6,208 nt of DNA from an uncultured Eubacteriales bacterium (GTDB taxonomy: Bacteria > Bacillota > Clostridia > Oscillospirales > Acutalibacteraceae). This document shows, in pieces, positions 1 through 6,134 of the stretch. Position 1 is the stretch's first letter; every line of letters starts with the position of its first letter. Both the position numbers and the translations under genes were made by a program. The notes under the pieces were generated by a model. The model was not told where the DNA came from and did not search any database. It saw nothing but the letters and a program-made list of their open reading frames with translations. The stretch spans positions 1 through 6,208 of the forward strand of contig CAKSNI010000067.1 of the NCBI GenBank assembly GCA_934476025.1. The letters run 5' to 3'.

Positions 1-5
1 AAGTA

Positions 6-14
6 TGGTAGAAT
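6..14 (+). promoter_or_regulatory. Candidate extended -10 element of the first lipoprotein gene
   Basis: The bases TGGTAGAAT match an extended -10 (TGn followed by TAGAAT, one mismatch to TATAAT). They lie about 50 bases before the start codon at 63, which would leave a leader of some 40 bases. Any -35 box would fall outside the window, so it cannot be checked. A short CCCG/CGGG inverted repeat at 29-41 lies in the proposed leader. A call from the -10 alone is weak. Confidence 0.3.
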
Positions 15-50
15 AAAAAAAATAATGCCCCGGTTTTCGGGAAAATGAAC

Positions 51-55
51 GGAGG
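51..55 (+). promoter_or_regulatory. Ribosome binding site that sets the start of the first lipoprotein
   Basis: GGAGG is followed by a 7-base spacer to the ATG at 63. An in-frame ATG at 45 lies upstream of this site, so starting there would place the Shine-Dalgarno sequence inside the coding region. The later ATG also opens directly onto a normal lysine-rich signal peptide (MKKVLAL). The start at 63 is therefore preferred. Confidence 0.8.
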
Positions 56-62
56 AACCCGC

Positions 63-470
63 ATGAAAAAAGTTTTGGCTCTGATTCTCTGCCTTTTCAT
101 AATCGGCTCACTTTCCGCCTGTAAAAAGGGAAAATGGGTGGATGTCAGTCAGTTTGACGAAGGAGAAGCGATGGATGCCGGGGTTTCCTCGCACGATGAA
201 GATTATAACCAGGGCGATCCCTATAATTCCGATGAAATCGGCCGGGATTATGCCCGGCGGAACCTGTATCTTGTTTTTGGGGATTGGGACAATGTAAACG
301 AAGTCTATCTTTCTTATGAATATGACAGCGATATCACCCTGGAGGGAAAGCCGGCCTATCTGTTTTCCCAGAAAATCAGCGAGGAACAGGGCGGCGAATA
401 TCGTCATCGGTGCTATATTGCCGTGTACAAAGACGGCTCCGGGATGAAAGCCTGCGAAAAGCCGGAATAA
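63..470 (+). CDS. Small secreted lipoprotein of unknown function
   Basis: The protein has 135 residues. It opens with a lipoprotein signal peptide: lysines at 2-3, a hydrophobic stretch at about 4-16, and a lipobox LSAC with the acceptor cysteine at 20. It should be exported, lipidated by Lgt, cleaved by signal peptidase II, and held on the outer face of the membrane. The mature part begins with a basic patch (KKGKW). An acidic, probably flexible stretch follows at about 32-60, rich in Asp and Glu. A compact region at about 66-128 alternates hydrophobic residues like beta strands (LYLVF, EVYLSY, PAYLFSQ, CYIAVYKDG). I do not recognise the family. It lies 51 bases ahead of a second lipoprotein and upstream of a two-component system, so an envelope or sensing role is possible but only inferred. 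The gene ends inside a hairpin at 455-481. Confidence 0.85.
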   Translation: MKKVLALILCLFIIGSLSACKKGKWVDVSQFDEGEAMDAGVSSHDEDYNQGDPYNSDEIGRDYARRNLYLVFGDWDNVNEVYLSYEYDSDITLEGKPAYLFSQKISEEQGGEYRHRCYIAVYKDGSGMKACEKPE

Positions 471-481
471 CCGGCTTTTCG
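455..481 (+). terminator. Perfect 11-bp hairpin with the stop codon in its loop (weak terminator or attenuator)
   Basis: CGAAAAGCCGG at 455-465 pairs perfectly with CCGGCTTTTCG at 471-481. The loop AATAA carries the TAA stop of the first lipoprotein gene. Only a short TTTT run (484-487) follows, after GCA, so this is not a textbook rho-independent terminator. It could partly terminate, or protect the 3' end of the upstream message, so that the first lipoprotein is made at a different level from the genes that follow. Confidence 0.45.
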
Positions 482-521
482 GCATTTTGAAAAAAGAAAT
501 TCGGGAAGGGAGGAACGAAAC

Positions 522-1856
522 ATGAGGAAAAAGACGCGAAAATGGTCGGCTCTTTGGCTGGCGGCGGTGTTTTCGGTGGTTTGCAGCGGTTGTTCGCAGC
601 TCAGCAACCGGACGGATGAACTGTTGGTGGCCCCGCGCCTTTCCGGGGAGTTTTCGGTGATTCAGAAGGCGCTGGAAGCGAGCATCAACGGCAAATATAC
701 CCTCAAATATCCCTCCGAAGGAGATTACCGTTCCGCCTTTATACTGTCGGATCTGGATTCCGACGGAAACCCGGAAGGGGTGGCTTTTTACGGCACCAGT
801 GTCGAAAACACACTGACCATGCATATTGCCGTGATTGACAGTGCCGATGGGCAGTACCGGGTTTCCTGTGAACAAAGCCTGGCGGCGGCTGATGTGGAGC
901 AGGTTCAGCTATGCGATATCGACGGTGACGGTGTTTCGGAAATTCTGGTGGGGTGGAATATCTACGGTTCGGTGGATAAAAAGCTGTCGGTATACGAATA
1001 CACCGGTTCCTCCCTGATTCCGGTGATCGAAGAACCGTACACCGCCTTTTTGACCTATGATATGAACAATGATTTTCTGCCGGATCTGCTGAAGGTCAAC
1101 CTGAATTTGTCGGAAAGCACCTGTTTGGCTGTGGCCTACAGTTTTTCCAAAGACGGTCTTTCGGTGATCGGAACCGCCAATATGGACGGCGGAATTTCCT
1201 CCCTTGGGGAACTGAAACTCTCAAAACTTTCTTCGGGAATGCCTTTTGTATATGTGGATTCGGTGAAGGAAAGCGGGATGTTGACCGAGGTCCTCTATTA
1301 TGCCGGGGAAAAACTGCACGCGCCGTTTTACAACGCGGAAACCCGGGAAACCACCCTGACCTTCCGCCCGGCTTCGGTTCCCTCCCGGGATATCGACGGC
1401 GACGGAAATGTGGAATTTCCGATTTTGCAGGCCTTCCCGACGGTTCCCGGCAGCGAAGAAAACAGCACGGCGTATATCACGCGGTGGAGCAGCTTTGACC
1501 CGGGTACCGGGCTGACCGACAAACAGTGGGCACTGATGAATTATAACGACGGGTATTACCTGAACATCGCCCCTCAGCTGTGCGAAAAAATAACGGTCAT
1601 CCGGGCTACCGAACGGCGGGAGCGGCTGTTCTTCGCCTATCAGCGCGATACCGGTGAAACAGGAACGCTGCTGCTGAGCATCCGAACGGTGGTCAATTCC
1701 GCCTGGAATGTCGGGGTTTATGCCGAAAGCGGCTATACGGCGGCTTTGTCAACCGACACCCTGACCTATGCGGTCCGTTATACCGAAGAGGGAAAAGCCC
1801 TCGGGCTGACCCCGGAATATATTGCCGCAAACCTGAAAATTCTGAAAGAGGAGTAA
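522..1856 (+). CDS. Lipoprotein with FG-GAP/VCBS-type calcium-loop repeats, probable beta-propeller
   Basis: The protein has 444 residues. Its N terminus is basic (MRKKTRK) with a hydrophobic core at about 10-20 and a probable lipid-acceptor Cys24 in VCSGC. Cys at the -3 position makes the lipobox slightly unusual. Acidic loops of the FG-GAP/VCBS type occur at residues 77-85 (DLDSDGNPE), 132-140 (DIDGDGVSE), 180-188 (DMNNDFLPD, weaker) and 290-298 (DIDGDGNVE). The hydrophobic strand that follows each (such as ILVGW) fits a beta-propeller blade with a calcium-binding turn. A blade with the acidic residues lost appears near 230-247. No catalytic motif is evident. The start is set by AAGGGAGG at 506-513, eight bases before ATG. 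The response regulator gene begins 9 bases after the stop, so the two are almost certainly co-transcribed. The protein may be an extracellular sensor partner or an output of the two-component system; ligand and function are unknown. Confidence 0.85.
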   Translation: MRKKTRKWSALWLAAVFSVVCSGCSQLSNRTDELLVAPRLSGEFSVIQKALEASINGKYTLKYPSEGDYRSAFILSDLDSDGNPEGVAFYGTSVENTLTMHIAVIDSADGQYRVSCEQSLAAADVEQVQLCDIDGDGVSEILVGWNIYGSVDKKLSVYEYTGSSLIPVIEEPYTAFLTYDMNNDFLPDLLKVNLNLSESTCLAVAYSFSKDGLSVIGTANMDGGISSLGELKLSKLSSGMPFVYVDSVKESGMLTEVLYYAGEKLHAPFYNAETRETTLTFRPASVPSRDIDGDGNVEFPILQAFPTVPGSEENSTAYITRWSSFDPGTGLTDKQWALMNYNDGYYLNIAPQLCEKITVIRATERRERLFFAYQRDTGETGTLLLSIRTVVNSAWNVGVYAESGYTAALSTDTLTYAVRYTEEGKALGLTPEYIAANLKILKEE

Positions 1857-1865
1857 ACCGGAACT

Positions 1866-2573
1866 ATGAAACGCATTTTGCTTGTGGAAGACGAAGTGGC
1901 CATCCGTGAATTTGAAGCCATCAACTTAAAACGGGTCGGGTATACCACGGTGGAAGCCGGGAGCGGGGAAGAAGCACTCGAAATTTATGACAGCGACCAC
2001 GAAGGCTTTGACATTGCCCTGCTGGATATTTCCATGCCCGGCATGGACGGATTTGCCCTTTGCAAGGAATTGCGGAAGCGCAGCACCAGCCTGGGCATTA
2101 TTATGCTCACGGCCCGGGCGCAGGAAATGGACAAAATCAGCGGGTTGATGCTGGGAGCGGACGATTATATTACCAAACCCTTTTCCCCCACGGAACTGCT
2201 GGCCCGGGTGGATTCGCTTTACCGCCGGGTGGAAATGCACAACAATGCGGCGGCCAAACAGTACAGTGACGAAATTAAGCTGGATGATTTCACTCTGAAT
2301 CTTCGCAAACGCACCCTGCGTAAGCGGGACAAAAACATCGAATTGACCCAGGTGGAATTCCAGATCATTGAATACTTCTTTACCAACCCCGATACCGCGC
2401 TGGACCGCAGCGATATTCTCAATAAGGTCTGGGGTTCGGCCTATTTTGGGGAAGAAAAAATCGTGGATGTCAACATTCGCCGCCTGAGAATGAAAATTGA
2501 GGACGATCCCTCCAACCCGAAACACCTGATTACGGTGTGGGGCATGGGATATAAATGGAGTACCGACGAATAA
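1866..2573 (+). CDS. OmpR/PhoB-family response regulator
   Basis: This is a 235-residue DNA-binding response regulator, the normal length for the family. The receiver domain covers about 2-118: acidic pocket Glu8-Asp9, phospho-acceptor Asp54 (in LLDISMPGMDG), switch Thr82 and invariant Lys104 (KPF). A linker at about 120-135 leads to a winged-helix Trans_reg_C domain at about 136-232, with the usual ELTQVEFQIIEYF helix, the recognition-helix region VDVNIRRLRMKIE, and a C-terminal hairpin ending WGMGYKW. All key residues are present, so it should be active. The upstream AAAGAGGAG (1845-1853) overlaps the end of the preceding gene and is 12 bases from ATG. The kinase gene follows after 45 bases and is the obvious phosphodonor. 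Target genes cannot be read from the sequence. It is not close enough to any one named regulator (ResD, PhoP, WalR) for me to assign a symbol. Confidence 0.95.
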   Translation: MKRILLVEDEVAIREFEAINLKRVGYTTVEAGSGEEALEIYDSDHEGFDIALLDISMPGMDGFALCKELRKRSTSLGIIMLTARAQEMDKISGLMLGADDYITKPFSPTELLARVDSLYRRVEMHNNAAAKQYSDEIKLDDFTLNLRKRTLRKRDKNIELTQVEFQIIEYFFTNPDTALDRSDILNKVWGSAYFGEEKIVDVNIRRLRMKIEDDPSNPKHLITVWGMGYKWSTDE

Positions 2574-2603
2574 AATCACTGTTTTGCGCGAACAAGCCGG
2601 AAA

Positions 2604-2610
2604 GGGAGGG
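2604..2610 (+). promoter_or_regulatory. Ribosome binding site supporting a GTG start for the histidine kinase
   Basis: GGGAGGG lies 8 bases ahead of GTG at 2619. No in-frame ATG is better placed: the next methionine, residue 19, falls inside the first membrane segment. The GTG start is therefore preferred. Confidence 0.75.
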
Positions 2611-2618
2611 AAAACACC

Positions 2619-4127
2619 GTGCTGAAAATCAATTTCACCAGTATCAAAAAGCGCTGGCTGGTTTCGGTTTTAATGCCGGTGGCCCTTTTGTGCGGCGTGG
2701 TGATGCTGGTTTCGGGGCTGATTATTCATTCGCTTTACCTCGATAAGGTGGAAAGCGCCGCGGAAGAATATGCCAAAACCTTTATGCTGCTCGGTTCCAC
2801 CGATTCTCAGTATTTTGTGTCGGCCGCTCAGGAATACTGTGAACAATTTGAAAATAAAGACCGGATTGAAATCATGATTTTGGACCGCAACGGGAATTTT
2901 GTGGTCAGCACCAGCGGGTTTGATCGGTCGGGGCTGTCGATGCCCGATTACGAAAAGGCACTGACCGCTTCAGATCGCAAAGCGACCTGGACGGGCAAAA
3001 GCTCTGTCGGAGAACCCATTTTGGCCGGCACCATTCTGCTGGGGGACGCGAATTCCGGAAATCAGGGTGCCGTTCGGTATCTGGTTTCCCTGACCCCCTG
3101 CAATGCCCGGATTATGACGCTGGAACTGATCCTCTTTTCCTTTTTGCTTTGCATTATGCTGATTACCGCCTACAGCGGCTGGTTTTTGATTCGGTCGGTG
3201 GTGCGTCCGGTCAGCGAGGTTTCGCTGACGGCCCGGAAATTGGCGGCCGGGGATTTTTCTCAGTCCCTTACCTACAATCGGCAGGACGAAATCGGGGAAT
3301 TGTGTGAATCCATTCAGTACATGGCGACCGAACTCGGGAATGCCGAAAGCCTGAAAAATGATTTTATTTCCTCGGTTTCTCACGAATTGCGGACGCCGCT
3401 GACGGCCATCAAAGGTTGGGCGGAAACGGCCAAGCTTTCGGTGGGAACCGATGATGATCTGGTGGTCCGTGGGTTGGATGTGGTTCTCGGGGAATCGGAG
3501 CGTCTGTCGGGCCTGGTGGAAGAACTGCTGGACTTTTCACGGATTCAAAACGGCCGTCTGGTGATGAACCAGCGTCCGTTTGAACTCGGAACCGTGTTGG
3601 AAGCGGCGGTGAATATGTATACCGAACTGGCCAAAAAAAGGAATATTGAAGTGGTATATGAACCCTGCCGGACCCCGCAGAATTGTTTCGGCGATCCGGA
3701 CCGGATTAAGCAGGTATTCATCAATATCATTGACAATGCCGTGAAGTACAGCGGCGATAACGGGCAGGTTCTGATTGCCGCTCTGCCGGAGGAAGGCTGT
3801 GTCCGGATCATCATCAAGGATGCCGGCATCGGGATTCCGGCCGCGGATCTGGATCATGTAAAGGAAAAATTCTATAAAGCCAATAAAACCGTCCGGGGCA
3901 GCGGAATCGGCCTGGCGGTGGCAGATGAAATTGTAAAACAGCACAGCGGCCTTTTGTTTGTGGAGAGCAGCGAAGGAGTGGGAACCACGGTTACGGTGGT
4001 TCTGCCGACGGTGACGGTGGAGGAAACGCCGACCCAAAAGGTGATTCCGGCACAGGCATCCGCCGAAACGGCTTCAAAGCCTTCGGAAAATCCGGCCGGC
4101 CAGGCGGAATCGCAAAAGCCCGAATAA
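2619..4127 (+). CDS. Membrane sensor histidine kinase (HAMP-HisKA-HATPase)
   Basis: The protein has 502 residues. Transmembrane segment 1 is at about 13-37. An extracytoplasmic sensor region at about 38-165 has a Cache/PAS-like pattern (IEIMILDRNGNFVVSTSG, later VRYLVSL). Transmembrane segment 2 is at about 167-191 and a HAMP linker at about 190-243 (VVRPVSEV, DEIGEL). HisKA at about 245-311 has phospho-acceptor His255 in SHELRTPLTAIKGW. The ATPase domain at about 357-463 has N-box Asn373 (NIIDNAVKYS), G1 box DAGIGIP (401-407), F-box KEKFYKANK and G2 box GSGIGLAV (427-434). All catalytic boxes are intact, so it should autophosphorylate and pass phosphate to Asp54 of the regulator upstream. 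The last 38 residues (about 465-502) form a Pro/Ala/Glu/Ser-rich tail outside the kinase fold. The signal is unknown. The next gene begins only 19 bases after the stop. Confidence 0.95.
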   Translation: MLKINFTSIKKRWLVSVLMPVALLCGVVMLVSGLIIHSLYLDKVESAAEEYAKTFMLLGSTDSQYFVSAAQEYCEQFENKDRIEIMILDRNGNFVVSTSGFDRSGLSMPDYEKALTASDRKATWTGKSSVGEPILAGTILLGDANSGNQGAVRYLVSLTPCNARIMTLELILFSFLLCIMLITAYSGWFLIRSVVRPVSEVSLTARKLAAGDFSQSLTYNRQDEIGELCESIQYMATELGNAESLKNDFISSVSHELRTPLTAIKGWAETAKLSVGTDDDLVVRGLDVVLGESERLSGLVEELLDFSRIQNGRLVMNQRPFELGTVLEAAVNMYTELAKKRNIEVVYEPCRTPQNCFGDPDRIKQVFINIIDNAVKYSGDNGQVLIAALPEEGCVRIIIKDAGIGIPAADLDHVKEKFYKANKTVRGSGIGLAVADEIVKQHSGLLFVESSEGVGTTVTVVLPTVTVEETPTQKVIPAQASAETASKPSENPAGQAESQKPE

Positions 4128-4146
4128 AGAAAGGATTATTTCGCAA

Positions 4147-5220
4147 ATGAAAAAAAAGCACAGCCCGTATACCTCCATCGGGGGGCAGGCTCTGATTGAG
4201 GGAATTATGATGAAGTCGGAGCGAAAAACCGTTCTGGCTGTTCGAAAATCGGACGGTCAGATCGAACTCACGCCGATTCAGGAAAAAACTCTGCGGCAAA
4301 AATACCGCTTTCTGCGGATTCCGGTGATCCGGGGCATTGCCGCCTATATCGAATCCATGGTAACAGGGTACCATGCCATGATGCTTTCGGCTCAGCAGTC
4401 GGGTTATACCGATACCACCGATGAAAAAACCGGCAAAACCGTGACCCTTGGGAAAAAAGCCTGGGCGGTGATTCTGTCGGTTGCGTCGGTGCTGGCGGTG
4501 GCGCTCGGCGTGGTGCTGTTTATGTTCCTGCCGCGCCTGGCCGTCAGCGGCATCGAAGCCCTGTTTTCCCATTCTTTTTCCAAAGTCGGCCGTTCCCTGA
4601 TTGAACAGGGAATCAAACTGGTGATTTTTATCACCTATATTTCGCTGATTTCGCTCATGAAGGATATTCACCGGGTGTTTGAATACCACGGGGCGGAACA
4701 TAAAACCATTTTTTGCTACGAAAAAAAGCTGCCGCTCACGGTGGAAAATGTGAGAAAACAAAAACGCTTCCATCCCCGGTGCGGAACTTCGTTTTTGATT
4801 CTGATGCTGATTGTCAGCGTCTTTTTCTCAACGGTGGTGCAGATTCTGTTCAAGGGAATTTATTCCAACCCCTTTGTTTGGACTTTGATTAAAATTCTGC
4901 TGATTCCCCTGATTTGCGGCACCGGATTTGAAGTGCTGCGTTTTTGCGGAAAACATGACAATCTGCTGACGAAAATTCTGTCGGCACCCGGTGTATGGGT
5001 GCAGCATATTACCACAAAGGAGCCGGATGACAGCATGATTGAAGTGGCCATTGCCGCCATGGAACAGGTGATTCCGGAAAATGCCGGCCGGGATGTTGCC
5101 CCGACTCCGGATCCCCAAAAAGAACCGGAAGGCGAACCGCCGGTCGGTGGGCCGGACGGAGCAGAGATTGAACCGTCGGACGAACAACCGGGGCCGGAAG
5201 AAAAGAGTGAAGAATCGTGA
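4147..5220 (+). CDS. yqhQ: DUF1385 family (YqhQ-like) multi-pass membrane protein
   Basis: The protein has 357 residues and carries the hallmark DUF1385 motifs in order: GGQALIEGIMM (12-22), RIPVIRGIAAYIESM (57-71), FEYHGAEHKTI (178-188), RFHPRCGTSFL (207-217) and PGVWVQHITTKEPDD (281-295). Hydrophobic segments at about 104-128, 155-171, 214-236 and 245-262 suggest four membrane spans. The His/Glu/Cys-containing motifs (HGAEHK, HPRCG) look like a metal or catalytic site, but the family has no established biochemical role that I can state with confidence. The C-terminal 50 residues (from about 309) are a Pro/Glu/Gly-rich acidic tail beyond the conserved domain. AGAAAGGA at 4128-4135 is the likely ribosome binding site. 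The stop overlaps the prmC start, and a DUF1385 gene beside prmC is a common arrangement in Firmicutes. Confidence 0.9.
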   Translation: MKKKHSPYTSIGGQALIEGIMMKSERKTVLAVRKSDGQIELTPIQEKTLRQKYRFLRIPVIRGIAAYIESMVTGYHAMMLSAQQSGYTDTTDEKTGKTVTLGKKAWAVILSVASVLAVALGVVLFMFLPRLAVSGIEALFSHSFSKVGRSLIEQGIKLVIFITYISLISLMKDIHRVFEYHGAEHKTIFCYEKKLPLTVENVRKQKRFHPRCGTSFLILMLIVSVFFSTVVQILFKGIYSNPFVWTLIKILLIPLICGTGFEVLRFCGKHDNLLTKILSAPGVWVQHITTKEPDDSMIEVAIAAMEQVIPENAGRDVAPTPDPQKEPEGEPPVGGPDGAEIEPSDEQPGPEEKSEES

Positions 5221-6062
5221 CCATTTATGAATGTTATCAGTCCACCAAAAAACAGTTGGCGGCAGCCGGGATTGAAAACGGCGTGCAGGAAGCCAAGGAA
5301 CTGATTCGGTTCATTACCCGGTACGACAACACGCAGATTCTTACCCGCTACAATGAACCTCTCAGCGTGATTCAGACCGCCCTTTGGAAGAGTCTTGTGA
5401 AACAGCGGCTTACCCATGTTCCGCTGCAATACCTGATCGGGGAGTGGGATTTTTACGGGTTTTCTTTCGCGGTGGGCGAAGGGGTTTTGGTTCCCCGGGC
5501 CGACACCGAAACCCTGGTGGATGTTGCCATTGAATATCTGAAGGAACATCCGACCGCCCGGGTGGCGGATCTCTGCGCCGGGAGCGGCTGCATCGGGATT
5601 TCGCTGGCCAAGCGGTTCGGGCGGAGCCGGGTGGAATTGGTAGAAAAATACGACACGCCGGTTTCTTACCTGGAAACCAATCTTTCCCGACTGAAGGCGG
5701 ATAACGCTACCCTGACCCAGGCGGATCTATATGAATGGAATCCGCGGGAAAAGGCGGAACTGATTGTCAGCAATCCGCCCTATATTCCGGCTGATGAGAT
5801 GGAAACCATCAATGAAGAAGCCCGGCACGAACCGCCGGAGGCTTTGTACGGCGGAGAGGACGGCCTGAATTTTTACCGGCTGATTCTCTCGAAAATCCGG
5901 GACTGGCTGGTTCCCGGCGGAAGGTTGGCCGTAGAAGTCGGGAAGGGGCAGGATGAGTCGGTCCGGCAGCTGTTTGCAGAGGCCGGAATGACCGAAATCG
6001 GTTCCCGGGAGGATCTCGGCGGGGTGCAGAGAGTAATTTTTGGGACACTCCCTGAGGTATAA
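5217..6062 (+). CDS. prmC: Peptide chain release factor N5-glutamine methyltransferase
   Basis: PrmC (HemK) methylates the glutamine of the GGQ motif in release factors RF1 and RF2, using S-adenosylmethionine, in the cytoplasm. The 281-residue length is normal. An N-terminal helical domain (about 1-75) is followed by the Rossmann methyltransferase domain: VPRADTE (92-98), SAM motif I DLCAGSGCIGIS (118-129), an acidic residue after the second strand (ELVEKYD, about 140-146), and the catalytic NPPY at 186-189. EPPEALYGGEDGLNFYR (205-221) and the terminal EDLGGVQRVIFG (265-276) are also typical. VPRADTE has Ala where Pro is usual; the rest is canonical. The GTG start overlaps the upstream TGA as GTGA, and nearby ATGs at 5227 and 5231 are out of frame. 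The upstream Shine-Dalgarno is weak, so translational coupling to yqhQ is likely. Confidence 0.95.
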   Translation: MTIYECYQSTKKQLAAAGIENGVQEAKELIRFITRYDNTQILTRYNEPLSVIQTALWKSLVKQRLTHVPLQYLIGEWDFYGFSFAVGEGVLVPRADTETLVDVAIEYLKEHPTARVADLCAGSGCIGISLAKRFGRSRVELVEKYDTPVSYLETNLSRLKADNATLTQADLYEWNPREKAELIVSNPPYIPADEMETINEEARHEPPEALYGGEDGLNFYRLILSKIRDWLVPGGRLAVEVGKGQDESVRQLFAEAGMTEIGSREDLGGVQRVIFGTLPEV

Positions 6063-6063
6063 T
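6058..6063 (+). promoter_or_regulatory. Candidate recA promoter -10 (TATAAT)
   Basis: A perfect TATAAT spans the last bases of prmC, including its TAA stop at 6060-6062. It lies about 70 bases before the recA ATG, leaving a leader of roughly 65 bases. The -35 region is poor: a T-rich TTTTTG at 6037-6042 would give a 15-base spacer, and nothing near TTGACA stands at 17 bases. The exact hexamer in the right place supports it; the weak -35 counts against it. Confidence 0.45.
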
Positions 6064-6075
6064 AGCGAATACAAT

Positions 6076-6091
6076 ATCCGAAAAATCGGAT
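6076..6091 (+). other. Small hairpin in the recA leader
   Basis: ATCCGA at 6076-6081 and TCGGAT at 6086-6091 form a 6-bp inverted repeat around an AAAA loop, just downstream of the proposed recA -10. It has no T-tract, so it is not a terminator. It could be a protein-binding palindrome or a leader structure. It does not match the Gram-positive LexA consensus (GAAC-N4-GTTC). Confidence 0.3.
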
Positions 6092-6114
6092 GAATTTCCC
6101 CGGAAAAACGGGAG

Positions 6115-6123
6115 AAAAAGGAG
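6115..6123 (+). promoter_or_regulatory. Ribosome binding site of recA
   Basis: AAAAAGGAG lies 11 bases before the ATG at 6135 and confirms the start of the partial gene at the window edge. Confidence 0.7.
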
Positions 6124-6134
6124 AAAAAAAGATC

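Noticed and set aside
45..62. Upstream ATG at 45 as the start of the first lipoprotein
   Set aside because: It would put the GGAGG ribosome binding site inside the gene and add six residues ahead of a normal signal peptide.
108..875. A 255-residue open frame on the - strand
   Set aside because: It lies antisense to two well-supported lipoprotein genes, has no recognisable domain and no ribosome binding site that I can see, and its composition looks like a reverse-frame shadow.
915..1415. Dockerin or EF-hand interpretation of the DIDGDG motifs
   Set aside because: The loops are followed by hydrophobic beta-strand residues (ILVGW and similar), not by the helices of dockerins or EF-hands, and they repeat at blade-like spacing.
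2574..2618. Possible regulatory element between the regulator and kinase genes
   Set aside because: The 45 bases hold only a Shine-Dalgarno site; I see no convincing hairpin or promoter.
3991..4773. A 260-residue open frame on the - strand across the kinase end and yqhQ
   Set aside because: It is antisense to conserved DUF1385 and kinase motifs, and its His/Arg/Phe-rich low-quality sequence is typical of a shadow frame.
4860..5549. A 229-residue open frame on the - strand across yqhQ and prmC
   Set aside because: It overlaps conserved coding sequence on the other strand and shows no domain of its own.
6099..6112. CCCG/CGGG repeat as a terminator between prmC and recA
   Set aside because: The stem is only 4 bp and no T-tract follows, so it would not terminate transcription.
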